Shown here piece by piece: positions 38,563 to 48,748 of a DNA stretch of 64,000 bases; within the stretch, counting starts at the first letter, position 1; the number at the start of each line of letters is the position of its first letter. The DNA comes from Vibrio variabilis (GTDB lineage: Bacteria; Pseudomonadota; Gammaproteobacteria; Enterobacterales; Vibrionaceae). The DNA lies in the NCBI RefSeq assembly GCF_003263785.1, contig NZ_JYJK01000085.1:1-64000 (forward strand), in the 5' to 3' direction. The notes under the pieces were generated by a model. The model searched no databases, was not told the DNA's origin, and worked only from the letters and a program-made list of their open reading frames with translations. The translations under genes were made by a program, and so were the position numbers.

Positions 38563-38603
38563 AAACAAGCCAACAAGAACATCATCTTGTTGGCTTGTTA
38601 TTT
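38563..38603. terminator. Convergent terminator, DJ-1-like gene and PL25-like gene
   Basis: Stem ACAAGCCAACAAGA/TCTTGTTGGCTTGT with a six-base loop and an AT-rich tail on both sides. Confidence 0.85.
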
Positions 38604-38616
38604 ATATCGCTTCCAA

Positions 38617-40124
38617 TTAGAGATCTAAATCTATAACTTGTAAATAAAGCGGTCGAGAGGTGCCTTGCGAACGTTCCATTAGGTAGTAATACAACTTACC
38701 ATCTTTGATATGAACCTTACCATGCTAAATTTTCGCTCGGACTGAGACTCATAAACTCGCTCGAACTCGTTGGTGCCGCCTTTTGCTTTTTCTACATATG
38801 GCTTACCGTCCTTACTCAAGCCAATGATATAAATATTTTCACCTGCAGTGTATATATTTGAAGCGCCGACAAAGTCTTCAGATATAATAAACTCTTTTTC
38901 ACCTGCAGGTTTATAGGAATGTAGATGAACCATTTCAAAGTCTGGGCGCTTGTTGTCTCTGGACTTAACACGACTGATCATGTGTATATCGCCCTTCTCT
39001 GTCACTGTCCAATCAAAGTTTTGCACTATGTGTACCGAATCTTTCTCAGTATGCGAAATGTAGTCGCCAGGCTCGAAAACTTTAATTTCATCAGAGTTCA
39101 CTAATGGGAAAGTCATGCTCTCACCCTGATGGTTCTTCCACTGACCATCGCCATTGGGACTATCAGAATATGCGTAGTAAACGCCATTTTGGTAAACGAA
39201 TTTATCCTCTACATTAGCGCGTTGTTGGAAACCAACACGAAGCTTGCCGTTGACGTACTTCATGCTGCCATACAAACCCCAGTCATACGCGTTGCCATGA
39301 GACTTAGCATCGAGAACATTAAACTGTTTCCAGTCCGACCAATGACCCTGCTGCGCATCATAGTGGGCAAAAACATAGCCGCCGTTATTGTTGCCACCCT
39401 TGCGCATATATACCAGTAGTGTTCCGTCATCGTTGGTGTAGAAAGTCGGATAAGTTAGACCATGGTAGCTATCATAATCAATCTTGCCACTAAGAGTTAA
39501 GTGCTTGTAATCATTACTACCTTGGCTTAGTTTACTGCTATCTTTAACAAATTTTTCAAGCGTGAAGTCTTTATCAGCAACTTCTGCGGCTCCTGGCACA
39601 CTATATGAGTAGCGGAAGTAGTCTTCGCTAAATGAGCCATCCGAAGGTCTATCTGTACCATAAGCATGCATATCATAAAGTAGATGGATGGTGCCATCGA
39701 TTGGACTTATTTCAACTGCAATAGTGTTATGTGACTCACCGATGTGTGGCTGATTTAGAAAGCCTGTATGTTGATGCGGGAACTCAATGGTTTTTATCGC
39801 TCCAGTTTTGGTGTTTAGTCGACTTAGCATTACGTGCCTGTCTTGCTTACCACCACGATACCAAGTCATGAAAACATAATCTTTGTAGGTTTTTACACTG
39901 TCTCCATGGGCAGAAATTTGAGGCCCAAACTTAAAGTCATAAACATCTGAGCCATTGTCCTCGGCATGTCGAGCTTTTATTCGACTTCCGTCAAAGTGAA
40001 GGGCGCCATCGGTGATTTTCACTTCACTTTCGAGCGAAATTGCAGCATTCGCTACACCAGCAGGTACAAATAACATTGAGCCCAATATAGCGCTCGCACA
40101 TAAGCTAAATTTAAAATTACTCAT
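38617..40124 (-). CDS. Secreted ulvan lyase, PL25-like (one frame break near the C-terminus)
   Basis: Restored product 502 residues with signal peptide (about 1-27, ending VANA) and a beta-propeller body. Strings [44 protein letters not shown] (His132), LLYDMHAYG (His153) and [23 protein letters not shown] match the PL25 ulvan lyases, whose two catalytic histidines lie about 20 residues apart. The frame breaks at 38717-38718; one extra T gives [23 protein letters not shown] and a later stop. Start ATG 40124 is six bases after AGGA; two upstream ATGs are less well placed. Confidence 0.86.
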
Positions 40125-40289
40125 TGACATTCCTATCATAGTTATTTTATTTCACGTAAACTTGCCACTTAATTTATATTCACATATAATCATTCATCAA
40201 TATAAGTGACGTTATATTTACTTTATCAAGAACTACTACGACAAAAAACACATACTATTGCAGTAAAAAGCAGCAATATTTGCATACGT

Positions 40290-41666
40290 CTATACTTTGC
40301 TGCATTCAATGATTTTTTTAGCTCTATAAATATCCGAAACTTCCTCCATAGCAATCATCTGGGAAACTATGTTACCTATACCTGTTGCCTCGACTGGACC
40401 AACAATTATGTCGCAGCTTGTTTCCTCTTCTATTAATTCATTGAGAAATTCGTTCTTACATCCTCCACCAATAATATTAATTGTTCTGATATCCTGTCCT
40501 GTTATTTCTGACATTTCATCAATATACTTCTTGTAACAAATAGCTAGACTACGGTAGACGCATACGCTAACTTCCCCGACCGTAGAAGGTGGTGTTTGGC
40601 CAGATTCTCTACAATAATTAACTATTTCTTCTATCATATTGTCGTTAATGAAAAATCTTTGGTCATTGACATCAATAACGGACGTAAAGTCTTTTGCCTC
40701 CCTTGCCAGATTAACGAGCTCCGAATATGAGTATCGATGGTCAAGGTTTCGGGACACTTCTTGGACAATCCACAAGCCCATAATATTCTTTAGAAACCGG
40801 TAGCGTTTATCTACTCCACCCTCATTAGTAAAGTTTTTTAATCTTGACTGTTCACTAACGATCGGCTCTAGTAGTTCCTTACCTAATAAGGACCAAGTTC
40901 CCGAACTGAGAATAACGCCACTATCTTCAATGTTTAAACTACTCGCTATGAATGAAGCTCCAGTATCATGAGTGGGTGGCAGAATCACTTCACAATCAAA
41001 GCCCAGTTGGTCAACTAATGCTTGCCTTAGATTGCCGACTTTTGATAGCGGTGGCATAACTTCATGGAATACTTCTTGTTTTAGTCCAACAAAGTCAATG
41101 AGTTCCTCATCCCATCTGTTGGTGTCTATGTTATACAGTTGTGTTGTTGTGGCGTTGGTATATTCGTTCACTTTTTTCCCTGTTAGCAAGTAATTGAGGT
41201 AATCAGGGATCATAAGGAATGACTTGGCTTTGGACTTTGCCTCTTCGGATAGTGTCTGTAACTGACAAATGGTATTGAAGTCCATAAATTGAATACCCGT
41301 TTTTGCATAGAGTGTTTCACTGCCAATTTGGGAGCAAATCTCCTTCATCACTCCATTGGTTCGTTTATCACGATAAGACACGGCATGACCGATCATACAA
41401 TCTTCACTATCCAAAAGGACGAAGTCGACCCCCCAAGTGTCAATACCCAGTGCTTTGGGTTGTTTCCCCTGCTTTGCACACTTCTGAAGACCCGTAATTA
41501 TCTCAGAGAACAGATAATCTAGATCCCAACAGAGCTGATCGTCTACTTGATAAATTTGATTGTTAAATCTATGAATTTCTTCCACCTTGAGCCTACCATT
41601 GTCCAAATGGCCTATCAGGTGTCGTCCGCTTGATGCACCAATGTCAACTGCCAAAAAGTAATTCAT
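40290..41666 (-). CDS. Rhamnulokinase, copy 2
   Basis: A 458-residue FGGY kinase closely similar along its whole length to the one at 32725-34098: same MNYFLAVDIGASSGRHL start, VDDQLCW, GIDTWGVDFVLLDS, THDTGASF, SSGTWSLLGKEL and INIIGGGCKNEF. No catalytic motif is lost, so both should be active. It is transcribed alone, divergent from an AraC regulator, with start 41666 after CGGAGG. It may be a paralogue tuned to another deoxysugar or another induction signal. Confidence 0.9.
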   Translation of the reverse strand: MNYFLAVDIGASSGRHLIGHLDNGRLKVEEIHRFNNQIYQVDDQLCWDLDYLFSEIITGLQKCAKQGKQPKALGIDTWGVDFVLLDSEDCMIGHAVSYRDKRTNGVMKEICSQIGSETLYAKTGIQFMDFNTICQLQTLSEEAKSKAKSFLMIPDYLNYLLTGKKVNEYTNATTTQLYNIDTNRWDEELIDFVGLKQEVFHEVMPPLSKVGNLRQALVDQLGFDCEVILPPTHDTGASFIASSLNIEDSGVILSSGTWSLLGKELLEPIVSEQSRLKNFTNEGGVDKRYRFLKNIMGLWIVQEVSRNLDHRYSYSELVNLAREAKDFTSVIDVNDQRFFINDNMIEEIVNYCRESGQTPPSTVGEVSVCVYRSLAICYKKYIDEMSEITGQDIRTINIIGGGCKNEFLNELIEEETSCDIIVGPVEATGIGNIVSQMIAMEEVSDIYRAKKIIECSKV

Positions 41667-42003
41667 TACAACCTCCGATGCTTACTGATCGTGTAGTTTA
41701 ATTGACAATAACTAGCCTATAAATACAGAGGTTTGCACTCCAAAACATCATTTTTTGCTTGTTTTCACGACGACTTTTTCCCCGCATTGTTGTCAGTATC
41801 GCGATCGTGACCGACACCCAAAATTTCACCGTTTGCGTTTCCCTATTGTTGACCACAATCACAGTTAAACCGATGGTTCAATTTTTTTTTGATTTTGTGT
41901 GTATATTTGATTTGGTTGCAGTGTAAGGCAAATCTTGGTTGTAAGTGAGCCAATGTTTGCGTCACACCACATCGTTAGAACCGTGCACTGAATGAGGTTT
42001 ATT
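41667..42003. other. Divergent control region rhaB copy 2 / AraC regulator
   Basis: A 337-base gap without a gene. It carries TCATTTTTTGC at 41748-41758, the element also present before rhaB copy 1, and an AT-rich stretch with a T9 run at about 41882-41890 near the regulator start. Confidence 0.5.
41748..41758 (-). promoter_or_regulatory. Motif shared by both rhaB promoters (copy at rhaB2)
   Basis: GCAAAAAATGA on the coding strand, 82 bases before the ATG of the second rhamnulokinase. Identical 11-mer at 34175-34185. Candidate activator site. Confidence 0.4.
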
Positions 42004-42963
42004 ATGGATAGAGGGCTGTATGACTTCATGGAAAAGATGAAGTCCACCAATGTTGAGGAAGAAGGAATCATCCATAAGCAATCTGGTATCGATAATAGTA
42101 TTTTTACCGACAGATACCGGAACATAATATCCTTTGATAAGGTTTGCCCTTCTGGAAAAATGATTTCTATTAGGAAGCATACACGTTTTATACATTATCC
42201 TGCACACAGCCATGATTATGTAGAGATATGTTATGTCCTAAACGGAAAATCGGTTCAAGTAGTCGAGAATGAAGAGGTGGAACTGTTAACAGGGGATCTC
42301 CTGTTTTTGGGGCCTGGTGTTACTCACGAAATATATCCAACCGGTGATGATGATATAATAGTAAATTTCATTATTCACAAAAAGTTCTTCAGCTATATCT
42401 TCGAATTTATCAATGAGTCTTGTAATTTATCTAACTTCTTTACCGATGTAGTATTCAAAAAATCCGCTACTTCAGCACTTATTTTCTCGACCAAAGAAAA
42501 AAGTCGACTTGAGGGCTCCCTTAATGAGATGCTATCAGAACTCGATGGTGATGAGGATTTAGTGGAGCCTCGCGTTAAGTTCTTGCTCGGTATCCTTGTC
42601 CTTGATCTAACGCTTGAAGAGCCTAAAAGAATTGAGAAAGTATCTTACGATAAAGGTGTTCTCTGTAAAGTCATTACTTATATGGAGAGAAACCTTAGAA
42701 CAGCCAACTTAAATGAGATCTCTGATCAGCTTAAAATGAAAAACTACAACTTATCCAAGCTGATAAAAAAAGAAAGTGGAGTGACATTCAACAACCTACT
42801 TAGGGAAATAAGATTCAATAAATTCTGTGAGATCATAAAGATTAGGAATATAAGTATTAACGACCTTGCAATAGAGGTGGGTTTTTCGAATACCAGTGAT
42901 TTCTACAAGAAGTTTAAAGCTAAGTTTGGTGTATCTCCGAGAGAATATCGTAACACCCATTAA
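42004..42963 (+). CDS. AraC-family regulator with cupin sensor, RhaS/RhaR-like
   Basis: A 319-residue regulator: N-terminal cupin (HYPAHSHDYVEICYVLNGKS, GDLLFLGPGVTHEI; about residues 55-120) and a C-terminal AraC DNA-binding domain with two helix-turn-helices (LNEISDQLKMKNYNLSKLIKKESG and INDLAIEVGFSNTSDFYKKFKAKFGVSPREYR). Start 42004 is six bases after GAGG; the ATG at 41992 is rejected. Divergent from rhaB copy 2, it is the most likely rhamnose activator of this region, since no other rhaS/rhaR is present. Confidence 0.85.
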   Translation: MDRGLYDFMEKMKSTNVEEEGIIHKQSGIDNSIFTDRYRNIISFDKVCPSGKMISIRKHTRFIHYPAHSHDYVEICYVLNGKSVQVVENEEVELLTGDLLFLGPGVTHEIYPTGDDDIIVNFIIHKKFFSYIFEFINESCNLSNFFTDVVFKKSATSALIFSTKEKSRLEGSLNEMLSELDGDEDLVEPRVKFLLGILVLDLTLEEPKRIEKVSYDKGVLCKVITYMERNLRTANLNEISDQLKMKNYNLSKLIKKESGVTFNNLLREIRFNKFCEIIKIRNISINDLAIEVGFSNTSDFYKKFKAKFGVSPREYRNTH

Positions 42964-43045
42964 ATATTATTTTTACCACCTCCATTACTGAGGCATTTTT
43001 GACCAGCTTTCCAGTCAATTGAGAATCACATCCCAAAAAAATTGT

Positions 43046-43086
43046 GAATAATAACGCCGATATTACATATCGGGCGTTATTATTCA
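43046..43086. terminator. Convergent terminator, AraC regulator and GH88 gene
   Basis: Long stem GAATAATAACGCC-GATAT/ATATC-GGCGTTATTATTC with one unpaired G. It abuts the restored end of the GH88 gene. Confidence 0.8.
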
Positions 43087-44290
43087 TGTCTCGTAACTCA
43101 AAGTATATTGTTCAATGCTGCTTGTCAGATCACCATTTCTTCGGCGATCGATTTTTCTTTCTCAGACGATAGCTTTGTCACCAGTTTCGATAGAGCTTCT
43201 ACAAAGTAGTAGTCACCATATATAAGCGAGCAATTAACCCCAACCCTTTAGGACAGTTGAACGCCCCTCCTGTTAAGATTCCCTGCTGGGTATCGTCCCC
43301 TGCCGTGCAGTAGTTCTCGTAAAGACTCTTGAGGATTCGATTAGCAGCATCAAAGTAATGCGCTTTTTTTGCTTCATCGTCAACAAGCTCAGAGATAAGA
43401 AGCATACCGCTCGCAGCACACGCTGCAGCTGAGGTATCTCTTGGCGTATTTTCATCCCTTGGAGCTCTAAAATCCCAATGTGGAACTGAATCTTCAGGTA
43501 ACTGGTTAATAAAGAAGTCAGCGGTTTTCATGGCCGCTTCTAGGTATCTTGGCTCTCTCGTGTATTTATAACTTAGTGCACAGCCATGAACCGCCCACGA
43601 TGCGCCTCTACTCCAAGCAGAGTCCTCATTGTAGCCTTGACCACCATAATAACTTTTCACATCGCCAGTCATATAGTCAAACTCAACCATATGTCTTACC
43701 GAGCCATCTGGTCGAATAAATTCTTTAAGCACCGTATCAGCATGTGCCATGGCAATCAGTTTGAACCGCGGTGCATCGAGTTGATCCGAAGCCCAGTACA
43801 GAAGAGGCAAGTTCATCATACTGTCGATAATACTCAATCCTCTCGGGTCTGCAGCACTGACATCATTCTTGTTCCAAGCCGTTAAGAAGCGCCCATTGAT
43901 GTTAAATCGACTCGCCAGATGACTCGCGGCTCTAAGTGCTCGATTTTTAGAACGCTCGTTACCAAACAACTCATACTGTTTGATCGAAGTAAGTTGCCAC
44001 ATAAAACCAACATCATGGTGGATATTGACATATTCATCGAGTGGGCCATCCATGGTCTTCTCACGTGCTATGGCAATGTCTTTGAACGGTTGGTAGTGCT
44101 CTTTCTCATATAGCAACCACAGCAGGCCTGGCCAGAAGCCGACAACCCACGCCCAAGGAGCGTGGGTATCCTCATAACGCCCCTCCGATGTCATGGAAGG
44201 AAACTGTACTGAAATGTCTTCGCTAGTAAATTTGACTTTCTCAAACACACTTTTCCAAGCATCATGTGCCCACGTTTTCTCTGAATCCAT
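43083..44290 (-). CDS. Unsaturated glucuronyl hydrolase, GH88 (one frame break)
   Basis: Removes the 4,5-unsaturated uronic acid left at the non-reducing end by lyases. Catalytic-type acids Asp93 (HHDVGFMW) and Asp156 (IDSMMNLPLLYWA), then AWSRGASWAVHGCALSYKYT and DTSAAACAASGMLLIS, follow GH88 enzymes. No signal peptide, so cytoplasmic. The frame breaks at 43238-43241; one extra base gives KGLGVNCSLIYGDYYFVEALSKL, the normal GH88 ending. The stop then falls at 43083-43085, giving about 402 residues. The last 30 residues and exact end are uncertain because another indel may lie near 43137. Start 44290 follows GAGGG. Confidence 0.88.
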
Positions 44291-44439
44291 TGCTATCCCT
44301 CTACTTCTTTCGGTGATAATTGCGTTAAGTCAACAGCTCAAATATAGGGGAATCATCATTGAAAAAACATGTCTGTTTTTGGTGTAATCAGGGATGATCT
44401 TTGCTCTCGTCAACTTTTGAGCATTGAAAATACCAAGAA

Positions 44440-44459
44440 GGTCACTGCAAAAAGTGACC
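44440..44459 (-). terminator. Hairpin after the SnoaL-domain gene
   Basis: GGTCACT/AGTGACC stem with a six-base loop between the SnoaL-like gene and the GH88 start. Weak T tail, so termination is only possible, not certain. Confidence 0.5.
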
Positions 44460-44482
44460 CCACTTGCAGCAAGTAAGTGTCG

Positions 44483-45339
44483 CTATTCGAAACCAAACTT
44501 ACCGTTAGCGTTTTTCCACTCTGACTTAGGTGGAATAACTTCTATCGTATCCCAATGTTCAACGATTTTATCGCTCTCTACTCGGAACAAGTCGTAAAAT
44601 GCCACGTGTTGATTCATGAACTTACCTTCACTGACGGAAAGAACAAAGTTGCCTTCTCCAATAATTAAGTGGTTTGCGTCGTATACCATTGGTATACCTG
44701 CTTCTGCCAGCGCCTTCATCGCGACGCCTAATCCACTTAAACCGTCGGCAACACCCTTATTGTGTTGAATGTAATCAGAGTCTTTATCACCTATGAACAT
44801 TCCAATCTTCGACATGTCGCCCCCATAAGAATGGTTTTCACAAAGTCCGTGACTAAGGCTTTGTTGGCGTCGGTTTTATCTAGGTCTCTGATTTCTGTTG
44901 CGCCATCAAACTGGGTTCGACCACTTGGATTGGGCTTGGCCACCTCTTGCAAGTTATCCCAGTGCTCAACGATTAGACCGTCTTCAAAGCGGAAGATGTC
45001 AAAGCCAGCCTTAGGACCAAAGAAATTGTATTCCGTGTGCAGCGCTACATAATCACCGTCTTGAATAGTGCGAATCACATTCGCTTTCGCGCTGCCCTTG
45101 GGAAGCTGCTGTAACACCTCGCCAAAGCCCGCCAGTCCATCAGCCACACCCAAGTTATGTTGTGTGTAATTTTCGGGATTGATATAGCCGATGGCACTTT
45201 GATCGCCAGTCTCAATGCTAGAAATGACGGCGATGGCCTTTTCGCGATTGGTCATATCCTCTGCGTTTGCAACCACGGAGGCAGTTATGGCTGAAGCAGC
45301 TACAGCAGTCGTAGCGAATAGACGAGTAAGCTTGTTCAT
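44483..45339 (-). CDS. Exported protein with two SnoaL-like domains (one frame break)
   Basis: Restored product 285 residues: signal peptide (about 1-26, ending VANA) and two consecutive NTF2/SnoaL-like domains. The domains are internal repeats: NYTQHNLGVADGLAGFGEVL / DYIQHNKGVADGLSGLGVAM, and FDIFRFEDGLIVEHWDNLQEV / YDLFRVESDKIVEHWDTIEVI (short strings of each). The frame breaks at 44820-44824 (C5 run); one extra base gives LMGGDMSKIGMF. Start 45339 follows GAGGAAAAC. Ligand or reaction unknown. It may be controlled by the adjacent AraC regulator. Confidence 0.82.
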
Positions 45340-45451
45340 ATTGTTTTCCTCTTGTTAGCTCGGAAACAATAATAGGAACAAGCTCAATGGAATTCCGTGT
45401 AGAAGTGAGTCGGAAAATGGTCAATATCGAACCCAAGACACAGGTTCTCGG

Positions 45452-46330
45452 CTAAATTTGAGGGTCGGCATACTGCTTTTGGAACTGACTTGGCGTCATA
45501 TCTGTTTGGTTTTTAAAGTACTTAACAAAGTTACTGGCATCTTCAAAGCCAAAATCATAGGCGAGTTGCTGAGTTGTCACACTACTCACCACCAAACGAC
45601 GTTTCATTTCAATCGTTACAAACGCATCGATCATCTGCTTTGCGGTGAGATCCGTTGCCAGCTTGCAGATCTGATTGAGCGTTTTATAGGTCGTACCGAT
45701 CTGCGAGGCATACCAATTGGCGTCGCGTGTGCGCTCATAGTGACTTTGTAGAAGATCAAAAAACCGCGCTAACTTGACGCTTTGCTCCTGAGACAGCTTA
45801 TCGTGACGCTCTTCCGGCCTTAGCCTGTGCAGCATCAACGCGAAGGCAGAAAACAGATACATCACGACCAAAGGATCCGCGTTGTCATGAGATATCTCCT
45901 TTAGCACCTCGTCGATGATTCGTTTGGCACTCAGGCAAGTTTCATTATTTAAAGCCAGCACGGGAGAGCGAGATTGATTAAGATGAGTGGGCGTATAGTT
46001 AGGCAGACGCATGTTGGCGTGGACTTGATCGAGAAATTCCTGGGTAAATATCACCACCTTGCCGACAGGTTGAGAGGCAAAATCGAAGCAGTGAACCTGT
46101 TCGCGGCGCACAAAGACAATACTCCCAGACTCAAATGGGTAACTCTTGAAATCAACCATGTGATTCCCAGACCCACGTTCGATATACACCATCATAAAAA
46201 AAGTGATGCGATGAGGGCGCTGCGGCGAGTGATCTTTATACTCACGTTGGTACAGTGACTCTAAATCAAAGATTTCGAGCTCTGCCTGATTCGATCTTTT
46301 ATGGTCAAAGCCAATGGTCGGTATCTGCAT
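45452..46330 (-). CDS. AraC-family regulator
   Basis: A 292-residue regulator: N-terminal cupin-like sensor (RITFFMMVYIERGSGNHMVDF, SGSIVFVRREQVHCF) and a C-terminal AraC domain (YASQIGTTYKTLNQICKLATDLTAKQ and TTQQLAYDFGFEDASNFVKYFKNQTDMTPSQFQ, about residues 195-285). Start ATG 46330 follows GGAGGACG. The regulator lies directly upstream of the SnoaL gene in the same direction (112-base gap) and is divergent from a second AraC gene. Target unknown. Confidence 0.85.
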   Translation of the reverse strand: MQIPTIGFDHKRSNQAELEIFDLESLYQREYKDHSPQRPHRITFFMMVYIERGSGNHMVDFKSYPFESGSIVFVRREQVHCFDFASQPVGKVVIFTQEFLDQVHANMRLPNYTPTHLNQSRSPVLALNNETCLSAKRIIDEVLKEISHDNADPLVVMYLFSAFALMLHRLRPEERHDKLSQEQSVKLARFFDLLQSHYERTRDANWYASQIGTTYKTLNQICKLATDLTAKQMIDAFVTIEMKRRLVVSSVTTQQLAYDFGFEDASNFVKYFKNQTDMTPSQFQKQYADPQI

Positions 46331-46454
46331 CCGTCCTCCACACATTTCTGCTTGTATTTTAGTTAATTTTTGCGCACAACGACACCGTACGTTTGGTCGC
46401 AATCAGCAATATTGAGTGTCATAATTGAAAGGTGGTGTATATGGTAAGGTCAAC

Positions 46455-47291
46455 ATGAGCAATAAGATAAACGTTATCTCCCTCCCCAAAGGAAATCCCT
46501 GCCAAATAATCGACAGTGCCATCGAGAATGACGGAGGGATTATTGGTGCTCATCGACATGACTACTTTGAAATCATTTGGTGCTTAGATGATGTTGGCAA
46601 ACAGAGCATTGATTTTGTGGAATACCCAAGTAGAAAAGGGCGATTTTTCACCATCGCACCGGGGCAGGTGCATGAGACCGCTGAGCTCACTGAAAACTAT
46701 CGTATGATGATTTTCTCAACCGATTTTCTTGAAAACCGTCCGCGCCACCAGCGTATGTTCAATGCGGTGTTTCGCGCTCACGATGACCAACAACCCTATT
46801 TTGATACGTCTGATGAAGGGGTTATCTATTTTGAACCTCTGTTTAACCTCCTCTTGGATGAATTTTACCAACCGCAAACCGATTGGGATTTGATTGAGTC
46901 ACTGCTTACGAGTTTTTTGCGCTACCTGTTAAGGTTTTCCATCGAGACAGAAGACAAAAAGGTGGTTAAAGATGCTCGCATGACCAAAGTACTTGGGTTG
47001 ATTGAACGCCACTATCGCTCACAGCGCCACGTTCAGTTTTATGCCGACGAACTGTCCATTACCGGTAAACGACTCAACGAGCTGACTAAGAAACATGTCG
47101 GCAAGACGATCACCCGCCTTTTGCATGAGCGAATCTTATTGGAAGCCAACCGCGACTTGGTGTTTTCCACCAAAACCGTAAAAACCATCGCGTTGGACTT
47201 GGGGTTTGACGACCCTTCCTATTTTGGACGCTTTTATCGTGCTCAAATGGGGGAGTCCCCTGCTGAATTTCGGAAACGCACTTCCAAATAG
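46455..47291 (+). CDS. AraC-family regulator
   Basis: A 278-residue regulator of the same layout as its divergent neighbour: cupin sensor (IGAHRHDYFEIIWCLDDVGKQ, FFTIAPGQVHETAE) and AraC DNA-binding domain (YADELSITGKRLNELTKKHVGKT, IALDLGFDDPSYFGRFYRAQMGESPAEFRK). Start ATG 46455 follows AAGGT. A MATE transporter gene starts 99 bases downstream, so the regulator probably controls it. Confidence 0.85.
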   Translation: MSNKINVISLPKGNPCQIIDSAIENDGGIIGAHRHDYFEIIWCLDDVGKQSIDFVEYPSRKGRFFTIAPGQVHETAELTENYRMMIFSTDFLENRPRHQRMFNAVFRAHDDQQPYFDTSDEGVIYFEPLFNLLLDEFYQPQTDWDLIESLLTSFLRYLLRFSIETEDKKVVKDARMTKVLGLIERHYRSQRHVQFYADELSITGKRLNELTKKHVGKTITRLLHERILLEANRDLVFSTKTVKTIALDLGFDDPSYFGRFYRAQMGESPAEFRKRTSK

Positions 47292-47389
47292 TGCCAGATA
47301 AAGGGCAGTATCTCCCTTTCTTAGCCCCTTTTGGTAACGATAATACCAGTAATAGTGTTCTTATTACTTTCAACGTATTTTGGTTATCC

Positions 47390-48728
47390 ATGAGTATAAA
47401 TCTAAAATCTGATCCGATTCAGAAGTCGTTTATTCAGTATTTATTGCCTGCACTATCGGGCATGGTCATCAAATCCATCTTCATCATGGGAGATGCGTGG
47501 TTTGTGGGCAAAGGTGTGGGTGCGGAAGGTCTTGGCGCTATTTCATTAACGATTCCGGCTTTCTCTATTTTTACCGCACTGGCATGATGATAGGTATTGG
47601 TGGCGCTGCACTGATGTCGATTGAGTTTGGTAAAGGCAATCTCAATAGCGGTCAGACCTTGTTTAGCCAGTCGATGCTCGCGACAGCGATCCTCACCACG
47701 ATGACTGTTGTATCTGCTTTGATTTGGCTTGATGAGATCATTGCGCTCATGGGAGCCAGTGGCTATATGGCGCAGCTCGCGCATGATTACCTAAACATCA
47801 TGCTCAAATTCTTTGTGCTCTATGCTCTCGCTTGGGTCATGTCTTGCTTCGTGCGTAACGATACTAACCCCAAACTCGCTATGTATGCGATGTCTGCGGG
47901 CGCCATGACCAACTTAGTTTTAGACTATTTCTTTGTGTTGAAATTTGGGTGGGTATGAAAGGCGCAGCTTATGCGACTGCGATTGCTCAGGGTGTTATCG
48001 CGCTGATTCTTCTCACTCATTTCGCCAGACAAAAAGGGCAACTGCGTTTGAGTTTGGAGGGTTTAGGGCTCGATCGTGTCGGTCAGATCTTAAAGATCGG
48101 CGTTCCGACATTCTTTATCGAGATCACCGCTGCACTGACCATTTTGCTGTTTAACTATGTGCTGCTTAGCCAGTTTGGCGAGAGTCATATCATCGCATAC
48201 GGCTTAACGGCCAACGTCGGTGTGTTTGCTCTGTTTGTCATCGTTGGTATCAACCAAGCTTGTCAGCCGATCATCAGCTTTAACTACGGTGCCAGCAAAA
48301 CCGAGCGCGTTTACAGCACACTCAAGCTTGGACTGGCCACTTCCATTGGCAGTGGACTCTTTTTCCTATCGATTATTTGGTTCACAGCGCAAGACGTGGC
48401 ACGATTCTATTTGGGTGCAGACAGTCAATTGCTAGAGCTTTCCGCCACAGCTCTGCTTTTTTTCTTCTATGCCACACCGCTCATGGGGCTTAACCTAGTC
48501 GTCGCCAATCTATTTCAAGCGATTGCCAAACCGAATCAAGCCACCATTATCTCGCTAGCTCGCGGTTTTGTGTTTGTCGCGCTAGGGGTGGTGATTCTAC
48601 CTAGTCTGTTCCCAACTAATGGTATTTGGGCAAGTATCCTATTTGCCGAGGCCGCGACAGCACTCATCAGTCTCGTATTACTGTTTGCCTTCTTAAGAAG
48701 GCAACAGATGACCCTATCGGAAGCATAA
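47390..48728 (+). CDS. MATE-family multidrug efflux protein (two frame breaks)
   Basis: Restored product 446 residues with about twelve membrane helices, of the NorM/DinF superfamily. Evidence: SFIQYLLPALSGMVIKSIFIMGDAWFVGKGVG near the start, IGGAALMSIEFGKGN, VNQ-type VGINQACQPIISFNYGA and the paired helical halves. Exports cationic compounds in exchange for sodium or protons. Breaks at about 47583 and at 47951-47953 (FGWGMKG after adding a G). Start ATG 47390 has a poor ribosome binding site. Confidence 0.85.
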
Positions 48729-48748
48729 CTAGATCTGCTCTCTTACGA

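Noticed and set aside
44440..44459. GGTCACTTTTTGCAGTGACC resembling the TCATTTTTTGC element of the rhaB promoters
   Set aside because: It is a perfect-arm hairpin after the SnoaL gene and differs inside the core, so termination explains it better than regulator binding.
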